DNA of 10,153 nt from Anaerolineales bacterium UBA4826 (GCA_002400365.1 DHFK01000094.1:3526-13678); one strand, 5' to 3'. Numbered from the stretch's first letter, positions 1 to 6,242 are shown. The notes: generated from the letters alone by a model not told the origin. Numbers and translations are program-made.

Positions 1-48
1 CGGGTGACAACCCTATCCCCCGCCCGCCCCTCTTAATTCGCCCAAATT

Positions 49-65
49 TCACCCCGGCCGGGTGA
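49..65. repeat. short inverted repeat upstream of the first gene
   Basis: TCACCC and GGGTGA form a 6-bp inverted repeat around a 5-base centre. It lies about 35 bases upstream of the first start codon. It could be the end of an upstream hairpin or an operator-like dyad. There is no T-run after it, so it is not a convincing intrinsic terminator. The rest of positions 1-99 is a pyrimidine-rich leader without a credible reading frame. Confidence 0.3.
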
Positions 66-87
66 TACCCAAATTCGTTCACTCCCA

Positions 88-93
88 TATACT
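88..93 (+). promoter_or_regulatory. candidate -10 element (TATACT), possibly giving a leaderless mRNA
   Basis: TATACT matches the sigma-70 -10 consensus at five of six positions. The start codon at 100 begins six bases after it, which is where transcription would normally start. The only Shine-Dalgarno-like bases (GAGG, 95-98) end one base before the ATG, too close to work normally. No good -35 box is visible 16-18 bases upstream, so the promoter call is tentative. Confidence 0.4.
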
Positions 94-99
94 TGAGGT

Positions 100-441
100 A
101 TGCTCACCCCAGAGCACACTCAACGCGTCCTCATTGTTTCGAGCCATCCCATTTTCGCCAAGACACTCGACCGCCTGGTTCGAGAAGCCGGCTATCAAGT
201 GATGGCTTGTGTCGCCGCTCTTCCGCAAGCCCTCCCGTTGCTGCAAGCGAACGCGCCGGTCACTGTCATCATCGAATACCAAGACGCGCAACCGCGCGCG
301 GACGAGTGGCTGCCGCTCTTGCAGTCAGCGCACGCGACGCGCCGCGTCATCCTTCTCACCCTCGCCAAGAATGAGATGATCGTGCACGAGCAGCGGCGCG
401 TGACTCACGTTACCGAGACAGAATTGAAGCAAGCGTTGTAA
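100..441 (+). CDS. degenerate stand-alone receiver-domain protein
   Basis: A 113-residue protein that looks like a single CheY-type receiver fold with no output domain. It starts VLIVSSHP (residues 10-17), the usual beta-1 strand, but the acidic pair that binds Mg is replaced by Ser-Ser-His (14-16). The strand that normally ends in the phosphorylated Asp reads VTVIIEY, placing E59 at that site. VILLTLA (83-89) matches the beta-4 strand with its conserved Thr. The conserved Lys strand near the C-terminus is not recognisable. It is therefore probably not phosphorylated normally, and E59 could mimic a phosphorylated state. It lies 61 bases before the oxidase subunit I gene on the same strand, so a link to its regulation is possible but unproven. 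The last codons lie in an 18-bp tandem duplication that supplies the stop. The receiver assignment is by motif only. Confidence 0.6.
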   Translation: MLTPEHTQRVLIVSSHPIFAKTLDRLVREAGYQVMACVAALPQALPLLQANAPVTVIIEYQDAQPRADEWLPLLQSAHATRRVILLTLAKNEMIVHEQRRVTHVTETELKQAL

Positions 442-458
442 TTGAAGCAAGCGTTGTA
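423..458 (+). repeat. tandem 18-bp duplication spanning a stop codon
   Basis: ATTGAAGCAAGCGTTGTA occurs twice without a gap (423-440 and 441-458). Copy 1 encodes the C-terminus of the receiver-like protein. The TAA stop is formed across the junction (439-441), and copy 2 continues in the same frame to a second stop, TAG (457-459). This looks like a recent slippage duplication. Confidence 0.9.
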
Positions 459-484
459 GGACAAATTTGCAAATTTGTCCTACA
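455..484. repeat. perfect 30-bp palindrome before subunit I
   Basis: TGTAGGACAAATTTG (455-469) is followed directly by its exact reverse complement (470-484) with no spacer. The right arm ends five bases before the subunit I ribosome binding site. As RNA it would form a long hairpin between the receiver-like gene and the oxidase genes. There is no T-tract, so termination is uncertain. It resembles dispersed intergenic palindromes of environmental bacterial genomes, but copy number cannot be judged from this window. Confidence 0.85.
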
Positions 485-502
485 TGTTCAGGAGAACAAA
501 CC

Positions 503-2332
503 ATGTCGTGGATCAAGGGACTGCTTTTCGGAATCGTCGGGTTTGTGATCGGAAGCGGCTTGATGCTGCTCGTCGGGCAGCGACGCGCTTCGGAGCCGAT
601 GGTCACGGTCGGCTATATTTTCTTTCTGGTCGCTTGGCTCCTGGGCGTCGGCGTGTGGGATCATTGGGCGCGCGGTTGGTTCGGTCTCGAAAACAAACCG
701 ACGCCGACGTTCAAATCGCATGGCGTCGCGCGTTACTTTGCTTTTTCGACCGACCACAAAGTTATCGGGGTTCAATACCTGGTAACTTTTGTCGCGCTGC
801 TGCTCTTGGCTGGCGCGTTGGCAATGGTCATCCGCCTCCAATTGCTGCAACCTACCGGCATCCTCGACCCGCAGACGTACAACACGGTGATGAGCATGCA
901 CGGCATCATCATGATCGCCGTCGCCGTGGCGGCTGTCATCGGCAGTCTGGGCAACTATTTCGTTCCGCTGCTCATCGGCGCGGAAGACATGGCGTTTCCG
1001 CGCTTGAACGCGTTGAGTTACTGGCTCGTTCCGCCGGTCGCCATCCTGTTGGTCGTCGGCTCTCTGCTGCCCGGCGGCTTTACCTCCGGCTGGCGCGTCT
1101 ATCCACCCCTCGCCGAGCGCGGCGGCATCAGCATGTTGCTTTTCCTCATCGCCTTTTTGACGTTCGGCTTGTCGTCCATCATCGGCGGACTGAACTTTAT
1201 CGTCACGATCATCCGCATGCGCGCGCCGGGCATGACGTGGGGGCGCTTGCCGATTTTCGTCTGGAGCATCTTTTGCGCTTCGCTGCTCAGTTTGATCTTT
1301 ACGCAGTTCGTCGCGACCGCGCTCTTGATGGAGTTGCTGGACCGCGTCGTCGGGATGGCGTTCTTTGCGCCTGACCAGGGCGGCGGCGCGATTCTGTACC
1401 AGCACATCTTTTGGTTCTACTCGCACCCCGCGGTGTACGTGATGATCATTCCCGGCTTTGGACTCTTGATGGAAATCGTGGCGCACTTTTCGCGCAAGCC
1501 GTTGTTCGGCTACAAGTACGCCGTCGGCGCGCTGCTGGGTATCGTCGGCTTGAGCGGCATCGTCTGGGCGCACCACATGTTCACCAGCGGGATGCAAGAT
1601 TTCCTGACCGCGCCGTTCATGCTTTCCACCGAATTGATCTCGATTCCAACCGGCTTGGTCTTTCTGGTCACGCTGGGCACGATCTGGCAAGGCAAGCTGC
1701 GGTTGACCACGCCGATGCTGTTCGCGCTTGGATTTCTTTTCAACTTTACGATTGGCGGACTGACTGGCATCTTCAACGCCGATGCGCCCACCGACCTGCA
1801 ACTGCACAACACGTACTGGATCGTCGGTCACTTTCACTACACGATCATGGGCGGCGAGATTTTCGCTTTTCTCGCCGGCATCTACTACTGGTTCCCCAAA
1901 ATCACCGGGCGGCTGTACAGCGAGCGGCTCGGCAAACTGCACTTTGGGATCATGTTCGTCGCGTTCAATTTGCTGTACGCGCCGATGATGATCGCCGGGT
2001 TGTACGGGATGAATCGGCACGTCGCGACCTATCCGCCTGAACTGAACGGAATCAACATGTTCATCAGCATCGCCGGGTTCGTGCTCGGTTCGAGTTTCCT
2101 GGTGTTCATTTACAACATGGCGACCGCGCTGCGGCGCGGCGCGGTCGCGGCGGCGAATCCCTGGCAACTTCGCACGCTCGAGTGGCAGACGTCGTCTCCG
2201 CCGCCGGAACACAATTTCAGTTACGCGGTGCGCGTGAACGGTCACCCGTACGATTACGGCGTGGACGATTCGACACACGTTGCCCCGGCGACCGGCGCGC
2301 CCATGCCGGCAGCCGCGCCGGCGGCGGAATAA
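503..2332 (+). CDS. ctaD: cytochrome c oxidase subunit I (A2-type heme-copper oxidase) with N-terminal membrane extension
   Basis: The 609-residue catalytic subunit of an aa3/caa3-type terminal oxidase reduces O2 at a heme a3-CuB site in the cytoplasmic membrane. The start at 503 is chosen because AGGAG lies at 490-494. Heme a ligands are H133 and H445, and the heme a3 ligand is H443 (GHFHY). CuB ligands are H308, H357 and H358, with Y312 as the cross-linked Tyr. YSHPAVY (306-312) has the Tyr-Ser motif and lacks the helix VI Glu, the mark of A2-type enzymes. The D-channel entrance is present (N151, D162, N169). Three oddities stand out. The K-channel Lys position is V386 (PTGLV). The usual HDTY and GMPRR motifs read HNTY (N436) and GMNRH (505-506). 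Residues 1-80 form a two-helix extension before the normal start FSTDHK. WQTSSPPPEHNF near the C-terminus is typical, followed by an Ala/Pro-rich tail. Confidence 0.97.
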   Translation: MSWIKGLLFGIVGFVIGSGLMLLVGQRRASEPMVTVGYIFFLVAWLLGVGVWDHWARGWFGLENKPTPTFKSHGVARYFAFSTDHKVIGVQYLVTFVALLLLAGALAMVIRLQLLQPTGILDPQTYNTVMSMHGIIMIAVAVAAVIGSLGNYFVPLLIGAEDMAFPRLNALSYWLVPPVAILLVVGSLLPGGFTSGWRVYPPLAERGGISMLLFLIAFLTFGLSSIIGGLNFIVTIIRMRAPGMTWGRLPIFVWSIFCASLLSLIFTQFVATALLMELLDRVVGMAFFAPDQGGGAILYQHIFWFYSHPAVYVMIIPGFGLLMEIVAHFSRKPLFGYKYAVGALLGIVGLSGIVWAHHMFTSGMQDFLTAPFMLSTELISIPTGLVFLVTLGTIWQGKLRLTTPMLFALGFLFNFTIGGLTGIFNADAPTDLQLHNTYWIVGHFHYTIMGGEIFAFLAGIYYWFPKITGRLYSERLGKLHFGIMFVAFNLLYAPMMIAGLYGMNRHVATYPPELNGINMFISIAGFVLGSSFLVFIYNMATALRRGAVAAANPWQLRTLEWQTSSPPPEHNFSYAVRVNGHPYDYGVDDSTHVAPATGAPMPAAAPAAE

Positions 2333-2348
2333 TCTAAAGGAGCTAACG

Positions 2349-2564
2349 ATGCAACACGGCACAGCGGCGCTTTTGCGTCAGGGCGTGATGGTGTTTGTCG
2401 GCTTGGCGATCCTGACCGCGCTAGAATTCTGGGTCGCGGCGAGCCATTCGGCGACTGCGCTGTGGTTCCTGGCATTGATCGCGCTCGCCAAGGTTGTAGT
2501 AATCGGCACGTACTTTATGCACGCGGGGCAAGTTTTCCGCGGTGAAGAAGGAGAACGCGAATGA
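2349..2564 (+). CDS. ctaF: cytochrome c oxidase subunit IV (small prokaryotic type)
   Basis: A 71-residue membrane protein with two hydrophobic helices, about 11-30 and 38-57. It carries a Glu in the first helix (E26), a Lys in the second (K48) and the phrase GTYFMHAG near the end of helix two. That matches the short subunit IV family (COX4_pro/CtaF-like), a non-catalytic structural subunit. AAGGAG lies just upstream, 16 bases after the subunit I stop. The stop overlaps the next start (ATGA at 2561-2564), so translation with subunit III is probably coupled. Confidence 0.85.
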   Translation: MQHGTAALLRQGVMVFVGLAILTALEFWVAASHSATALWFLALIALAKVVVIGTYFMHAGQVFRGEEGERE

Positions 2565-3124
2565 CTGTGGCAGCGACAACTCTCAAGTACCAAATCGTCA
2601 ATCGCCGGTTGGGACTGTGGCTTTTCATGGTTTCGGAGAGCATGATCTTTCTGGCGTTGCTGGCAAGCCGCTTTTACATGCAAGGCACGAACCGCCCGGC
2701 GGAAGTGAACCAGACGCTCGGACTGATCATCACCAGCATCTTGCTGCTCAGCAGTTTCACGGCGAACCGCGCCGAAGTTGCCATCGCCCACGGCGACCGG
2801 TCGTCCTTTCTGCGGCTCCTGCTGACGACGATCGGCCTGGGTCTCGTCTTTCTCGCCGGCGTCGTGACGATCGAATGGCCCGAGGCGCTGCATTTTGCGC
2901 CGCCTTCCACCGGCTATGGGACGGCGTTCTTTGCGCTGACCGGCATGCACGCGTTCCACGTCCTGACCGGCGTCTTTATCCTGGCGCTGGCGTTCCTCAA
3001 GGGACGTCGCGGCGGCTATACGGTTGACGATCACTGGGGCGCGGAAGCCAGCATCGTTTATTGGCACTTTGTAGATGTGATCTGGGTGTTTGTCTATCCC
3101 ACCTTGTATTTGGTCGGCTCGTAA
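2561..3124 (+). CDS. ctaE: cytochrome c oxidase subunit III, short five-helix form
   Basis: A 187-residue protein of the subunit III family, which stabilises subunit I and its proton uptake in the membrane. Family hallmarks are GLWLFMVSESMIF (18-30) with conserved E26, GMHAFHVLTG (128-137) with H130 and H133, and YWHFVDVIWVF (167-177). The long mitochondrial/proteobacterial form has seven helices. This one lacks the first two and starts directly at helix III, a common bacterial short form. Its ATG overlaps the subunit IV stop by four bases. About 94 bases containing a palindromic repeat separate it from subunit II. Confidence 0.95.
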   Translation: MTVAATTLKYQIVNRRLGLWLFMVSESMIFLALLASRFYMQGTNRPAEVNQTLGLIITSILLLSSFTANRAEVAIAHGDRSSFLRLLLTTIGLGLVFLAGVVTIEWPEALHFAPPSTGYGTAFFALTGMHAFHVLTGVFILALAFLKGRRGGYTVDDHWGAEASIVYWHFVDVIWVFVYPTLYLVGS

Positions 3125-3137
3125 TTGCGATTGAAAA

Positions 3138-3203
3138 TTCACCACAAAGACACGAAGAGAAACTTTGTCCTGAATTTTGTGCCTTTGTGTCTTCGTGGTT
3201 GAA
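3138..3203. repeat. imperfect palindromic intergenic repeat (TKTQRHK type)
   Basis: The arms ACCACAAAGACACGAAG (3141-3157) and CTTTGTGTCTTCGTGGT (3183-3199) pair at 15 of 17 positions plus one G-T, around a 25-base centre that contains partial further copies (AACTTTGTCC, TTTTGTGCC). The flanking TTCA/TTGAA extends the arms with one indel. Read on the - strand it would encode TTKTQRHK, a string I recall from spurious proteins in many environmental genomes, which points to a dispersed element. It ends five bases before the subunit II ribosome binding site. Confidence 0.75.
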
Positions 3204-3218
3204 AATGGAGAAAACGCC

Positions 3219-4253
3219 ATGCGACGCGACATTATCAATGCGGCAATCCTATGGTTCGCGCTGACGCTCGTAGCCGAACTCTCGCTCCCTCCCCTCTATG
3301 GACTGTTCCCGCTCGCCGCGGCTCAAGAAGCGCTGGTCAGCGACGAGTCTTTCCGCGTGCTAATGGCGCTCGGCACGCCCGTGTTCACTTTTGTAGTCGC
3401 CGTGCTGCTCTACAGTCTGATCCGCTTTCGCGCGCGGGGCGGCGCGCTGGAAAACGGCGCGCCGATTCGCGGCAGCGACCGGGTTGCCGGAGTTTGGCTG
3501 GCAATTACCGGCGGTTTGTGCATAACTGTCATCATCTATCCGGGCATGACCGGCTTGGCGGAATTTCAGGGCAACAAAAACGCCGACCTGGTCGTAAAGG
3601 TCACGGGGCGGCAGTGGGCGTGGGATTTTGCCTACCCGGCGTACAACATCACGGGCGCGACCGAGATCGTTCTGCCGGTGGACAAACGCGTCAAGTTCGA
3701 AATCACCTCGGCGGACGTTTTACATTCGTTCTGGATTCCGGCTTTTCGTGACAAGATGGACGCGGTGCCGGGTCAAGTGAACACGATGTACGTCACGCCC
3801 AACACGCTCGCGAGTTTCGATCACGATTTCAACTTGCGCGTGCAGTGCGCCGAGATTTGCGGTACGAGTCACGCGGCGATGAGCGCGCCGGTCAGGATCG
3901 TGAGCCAGACAGATTTCGACGCGTGGGTGAAGGAAAAAAGCATTATCTCTGACGATCCGGTCGCGCGCGGCGCGACGCTGTCCAAATCGCTGGGCTGCGC
4001 GGCGTGCCATTCGACCGATGGCAGCAAGATCGTCGGACCGACTTGGCTGAATCTCTACGGCAGCCAAGTCGCTTTCGAGGATGGCACGACGATGAAAGCC
4101 GACGAGGCGTTCCTGCGCGAGTTCATCCTCAACCCCGACTTTAAAGTCGTCAAGGGGTTCTCGAAAGGTGTCATGCCGCCGAGTCTCGGCAAGTCGCTGA
4201 CGCCCGAACAGATCAACGACCTGATCGCCTACATCAAGAGTCTTTCCAAGTAG
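3219..4253 (+). CDS. ctaC: cytochrome c oxidase subunit II with fused C-terminal cytochrome c (caa3-type)
   Basis: A 344-residue protein that receives electrons and passes them through CuA to subunit I. The ATG at 3219 is chosen over 3177 because GGAG at 3208-3211 is well spaced and because the upstream codons lie inside the palindromic repeat. Three hydrophobic segments (about 8-30, 46-69 and 90-108) precede the outer CuA cupredoxin domain. Seen there are QWAWDFAYP (132-140), H169, C210, E212, C214, H218 and M221, a complete CuA set. Residues about 246-344 form a class I cytochrome c with CAACH (C260, C263, H264) and a likely axial M319 (GVMPP). The fusion means electrons can enter from an upstream complex or small carrier into the covalently bound heme c. 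Subunit II is the last structural gene here, whereas it is usually first. Confidence 0.97.
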   Translation: MRRDIINAAILWFALTLVAELSLPPLYGLFPLAAAQEALVSDESFRVLMALGTPVFTFVVAVLLYSLIRFRARGGALENGAPIRGSDRVAGVWLAITGGLCITVIIYPGMTGLAEFQGNKNADLVVKVTGRQWAWDFAYPAYNITGATEIVLPVDKRVKFEITSADVLHSFWIPAFRDKMDAVPGQVNTMYVTPNTLASFDHDFNLRVQCAEICGTSHAAMSAPVRIVSQTDFDAWVKEKSIISDDPVARGATLSKSLGCAACHSTDGSKIVGPTWLNLYGSQVAFEDGTTMKADEAFLREFILNPDFKVVKGFSKGVMPPSLGKSLTPEQINDLIAYIKSLSK

Positions 4254-4257
4254 CAGA

Positions 4258-5037
4258 ATGAGCAGAGGAAAAGCATTTCTCACAACCTTGTTGGTGCTGG
4301 TTGCCATCGGCGTGATGATCCGATTGGGCATGTGGCAATTGGATCGGCTGGCGCAGCGGCGCGCGTTCAACGCAGAGGTCTCCAGCCGTTTGCACGCGCC
4401 GCCGCTGACCGCAACAGACCTGGAAGGTCTGGCGGACCTTTCAGGTCTGAACCATCGCGCGGTGATCCTGCGCGGCGCGTACGATTTCACGCAGCAGGTC
4501 GCGCTCAACAACCAGGAATGGCAAGGGCAGCCGGGCGCGCATCTGATTACGCCGCTCGTCATCGCCGGCGGCGATCGCGCCGTGTTGGTTGATCGCGGGT
4601 GGATTCCGTACGCCGAGTCCGCGCCGGCAAACTGGCCCAAGTTCGCACAGCCAGGCGTGATCGAGGTGCGCGGGCGGATTCTCGCGACACAAACTGCGCC
4701 GCTTCCGGTCGCGCCAGTTTCTAAACGTCAGGATTCCTGGTTTCGGGTGGACATCGCCGCGTTGCAGCGCCAGGTATCGCATCCGCTGCTGCCGATCTAC
4801 ATCGAGCAGTCGCCCGACCCGGCTTGGACGAAGCTGCCCTATCGGAGTGAACCGGACCTTGATCTGAGCGAAGGTTCGCACCTGGGCTATGCGCTGACGT
4901 GGTTTGCGCTGGCGGCAATGCTGGCGGTGGGTTACGCCGGGTATGCGCTGAAACACCGGGCGAGTTGTCCGCGCATTGCGCGAGTGATGCGAATCACGCC
5001 AATGGGCGAGCGGTACTTTCGGATCGTTCGCGGGTAA
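4258..5037 (+). CDS. surf1: SURF1-family oxidase assembly protein
   Basis: A 259-residue membrane protein of the SURF1/Shy1 family, which helps heme a insertion into subunit I. The family layout is clear. Helix one at about 8-24 ends in LGMWQLDR (23-30). The outer domain carries NNQEWQG (84-90), LITPL (96-100) and VLVDRGWIP (109-117). EGSHLGYALTWFALA (205-219) leads into helix two. A roughly 30-residue Arg-rich tail follows the second helix, longer than usual. The start lies four bases after the subunit II stop with no clear ribosome binding site, so translational coupling is likely. Confidence 0.93.
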   Translation: MSRGKAFLTTLLVLVAIGVMIRLGMWQLDRLAQRRAFNAEVSSRLHAPPLTATDLEGLADLSGLNHRAVILRGAYDFTQQVALNNQEWQGQPGAHLITPLVIAGGDRAVLVDRGWIPYAESAPANWPKFAQPGVIEVRGRILATQTAPLPVAPVSKRQDSWFRVDIAALQRQVSHPLLPIYIEQSPDPAWTKLPYRSEPDLDLSEGSHLGYALTWFALAAMLAVGYAGYALKHRASCPRIARVMRITPMGERYFRIVRG

Positions 5038-5041
5038 TATA

Positions 5042-5100
5042 AGGTTCGTAGTATGCGCTTTAGCGCAGACAATGGGCGATGAATCGCCCACTACGAACCT
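5042..5100. repeat. three-way-junction palindromic repeat between surf1 and sco
   Basis: Outer arms AGGTTCGTAGT (5042-5052) and ACTACGAACCT (5090-5100) are perfect 11-bp complements. Between them lie two complete small hairpins. TGCGC-TTTA-GCGCA occupies 5054-5067. TGGGCGA-TGA-TCGCCCA style pairing occupies 5073-5090, with a 4-base TGAA loop and its last A shared with the outer arm. The element fills almost the whole 81-base spacer and ends six bases before the AGGAG of the sco gene. Confidence 0.85.
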
Positions 5101-5118
5101 ATCTTCAGGAGTGCGATC

Positions 5119-5721
5119 ATGAAATTCAGATTTGCGCTGTTCGCGTGGCTGCTCTTGGCGATCGCGCTTGCCGGCTGCGGCAGCCAGGCGCCGGCTTTTC
5201 ATGGCACGTTGCTGCAGCCGCCGCTTGCCGTCGCCGATTTTGCGCTGACCAACCAAGACGGTCAGACGATGCATCTGAACGATTTCCGCGGCAGTCCGAC
5301 TCTGCTCTTTTTCGGCTACACCAACTGTCCCGACGCCTGTCCGATCACGCTCGCCCAGTTCAAGCAGATTCGCGGTACTCTCGGCGCAGACGCGGCGCGG
5401 GTGCGCTTTGTGTTCGTGACGGTAGATCCGGCGCGGGACACGCCGGCGCAGATGAAACAGTACCTGGCAAATTTCGATCCGACTTTTATTGGTTTGACCG
5501 CCGCGCCCGAGACGCTTGCGCAGGTATATCATGCTTACGGAATCAGCGTCGAGAAAATCATGCCCAGCGAACACGCGCAGCATGGCATGCCGGGGATGGT
5601 CGCCCACACCAGTTCGGTCTTTTTGCTGGACGACCAAGGGCAAGTGCGTCTGATTTATACCGACATTCCGTGGCAAGACGTGGCGACCGACCTCCGTTTC
5701 TTTTTGACCAAGTCCGCGTGA
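5119..5721 (+). CDS. sco1: SCO1/SenC-family copper chaperone lipoprotein
   Basis: A 200-residue Sco-family protein that delivers copper to, or reduces the thiols of, the CuA site of subunit II. It starts with a lipoprotein signal ending in the lipobox LAGC (C20), so it should be anchored to the outer face of the membrane. The thioredoxin-like fold contains FGYTNCPDACP (65-75) with the copper-binding C70 and C74, TVDPARDTP (101-109) and the third ligand H163 in AHTSSVFLLD. All copper ligands are present, so it should be active. A Met/His-rich stretch, MPSEHAQHGMPGM (148-160), just before H163 may add copper affinity. AGGAG at 5107-5111 supports the start. Confidence 0.95.
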   Translation: MKFRFALFAWLLLAIALAGCGSQAPAFHGTLLQPPLAVADFALTNQDGQTMHLNDFRGSPTLLFFGYTNCPDACPITLAQFKQIRGTLGADAARVRFVFVTVDPARDTPAQMKQYLANFDPTFIGLTAAPETLAQVYHAYGISVEKIMPSEHAQHGMPGMVAHTSSVFLLDDQGQVRLIYTDIPWQDVATDLRFFLTKSA

Positions 5722-5725
5722 TGCG

Positions 5726-6223
5726 ATGATCCTTTCTTTGCCGCGCCGGAATTTCCCGGTCAACCGACAATCGCTGCTCTTGTTTCTGACGGGTCCCGCG
5801 TTCATGGGCGCGCTGAGTCTTTTGGCGTGGCTGCTGCTCGGCGGCGGGGTGATCCGCGCGCCGCAACGAATCGAGTTCGTGATTCCCGAAGGCGCTGCCG
5901 CGCGCGTGCGAGCCGGGGAAGCCGTCCCTTCGATCCCGGCTAAAGCGGTCTTTGTCGCCGGCGATGTGCTGGCGCTGCGCAATGACGACACTGCAAACCA
6001 TCAGGTGGGACCATTCTGGATTCCCGCCAAGACGACCATCACGGTCCCGCTGGAGCGCGCGAGCACGTTCAAATATCTCTGCACGATCCATCCCAGCGGC
6101 TACATCGGACTGGAAGTGCGACCGCGCGACAGTCTGCGCCTGACATTGATTCCGACGCTCGGACTAGGTTTGCCAATGGGCGCGGCGCTGGTGATCATCG
6201 CGCGCGTGATGGCACGTCTTTGA
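5726..6223 (+). CDS. membrane-anchored cupredoxin-like protein
   Basis: A 165-residue protein with helices at both ends (about 16-39 and 139-160) and a cupredoxin-like beta domain between them. VFVAGDVLALRNDD (75-88) followed by H92 matches the first part of a type 1 copper site. CTIHPSGYIG (119-128) supplies C119 and H122. The axial Met expected about eight residues after the Cys is absent: the segment reads Ser-Gly-Tyr-Ile. It could bind copper with an altered site. It starts four bases after the sco stop, without a visible ribosome binding site, and precedes ctaB. That position suggests a role in copper handling for the oxidase, or electron transfer, but the function is inferred from context only. 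Confidence 0.75.
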   Translation: MILSLPRRNFPVNRQSLLLFLTGPAFMGALSLLAWLLLGGGVIRAPQRIEFVIPEGAAARVRAGEAVPSIPAKAVFVAGDVLALRNDDTANHQVGPFWIPAKTTITVPLERASTFKYLCTIHPSGYIGLEVRPRDSLRLTLIPTLGLGLPMGAALVIIARVMARL

Positions 6224-6242
6224 CGCGCTGCTTTGCCGCGCG

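Noticed and set aside
423..458. Start of a CRISPR array
   Set aside because: There are only two copies with no spacer between them, so it is a tandem duplication.
467..502. An upstream start for subunit I at 467
   Set aside because: It lies inside the palindrome and has no ribosome binding site, whereas ATG 503 follows AGGAG.
488..2362. A long open frame (624 codons) on the - strand opposite subunit I
   Set aside because: It is Arg/Asp/His-rich low-complexity sequence of the kind made by the complement of a GC-rich gene, with no domain, and the + strand frame is clearly subunit I.
3177..3218. An upstream start for subunit II at 3177
   Set aside because: The extra 14 residues are encoded by the palindromic repeat and have no ribosome binding site at a suitable distance. 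ATG 3219 does.
2378..3238. A 286-codon - strand frame beginning with TTKTQRHK-like sequence
   Set aside because: Its start lies in the intergenic repeat and the rest is the complement of subunits III and IV. It is the known kind of spurious protein from this repeat.
5042..5100. A tRNA-like cloverleaf
   Set aside because: The outer stem is longer than an acceptor stem, there are only two inner arms, and no anticodon loop or T-loop consensus is found in the right order.
4441..5991. A 516-codon open frame on the - strand across surf1, sco and the cupredoxin gene
   Set aside because: It crosses three recognised genes and a palindromic spacer and shows no protein family signature. It is a shadow of codon bias.
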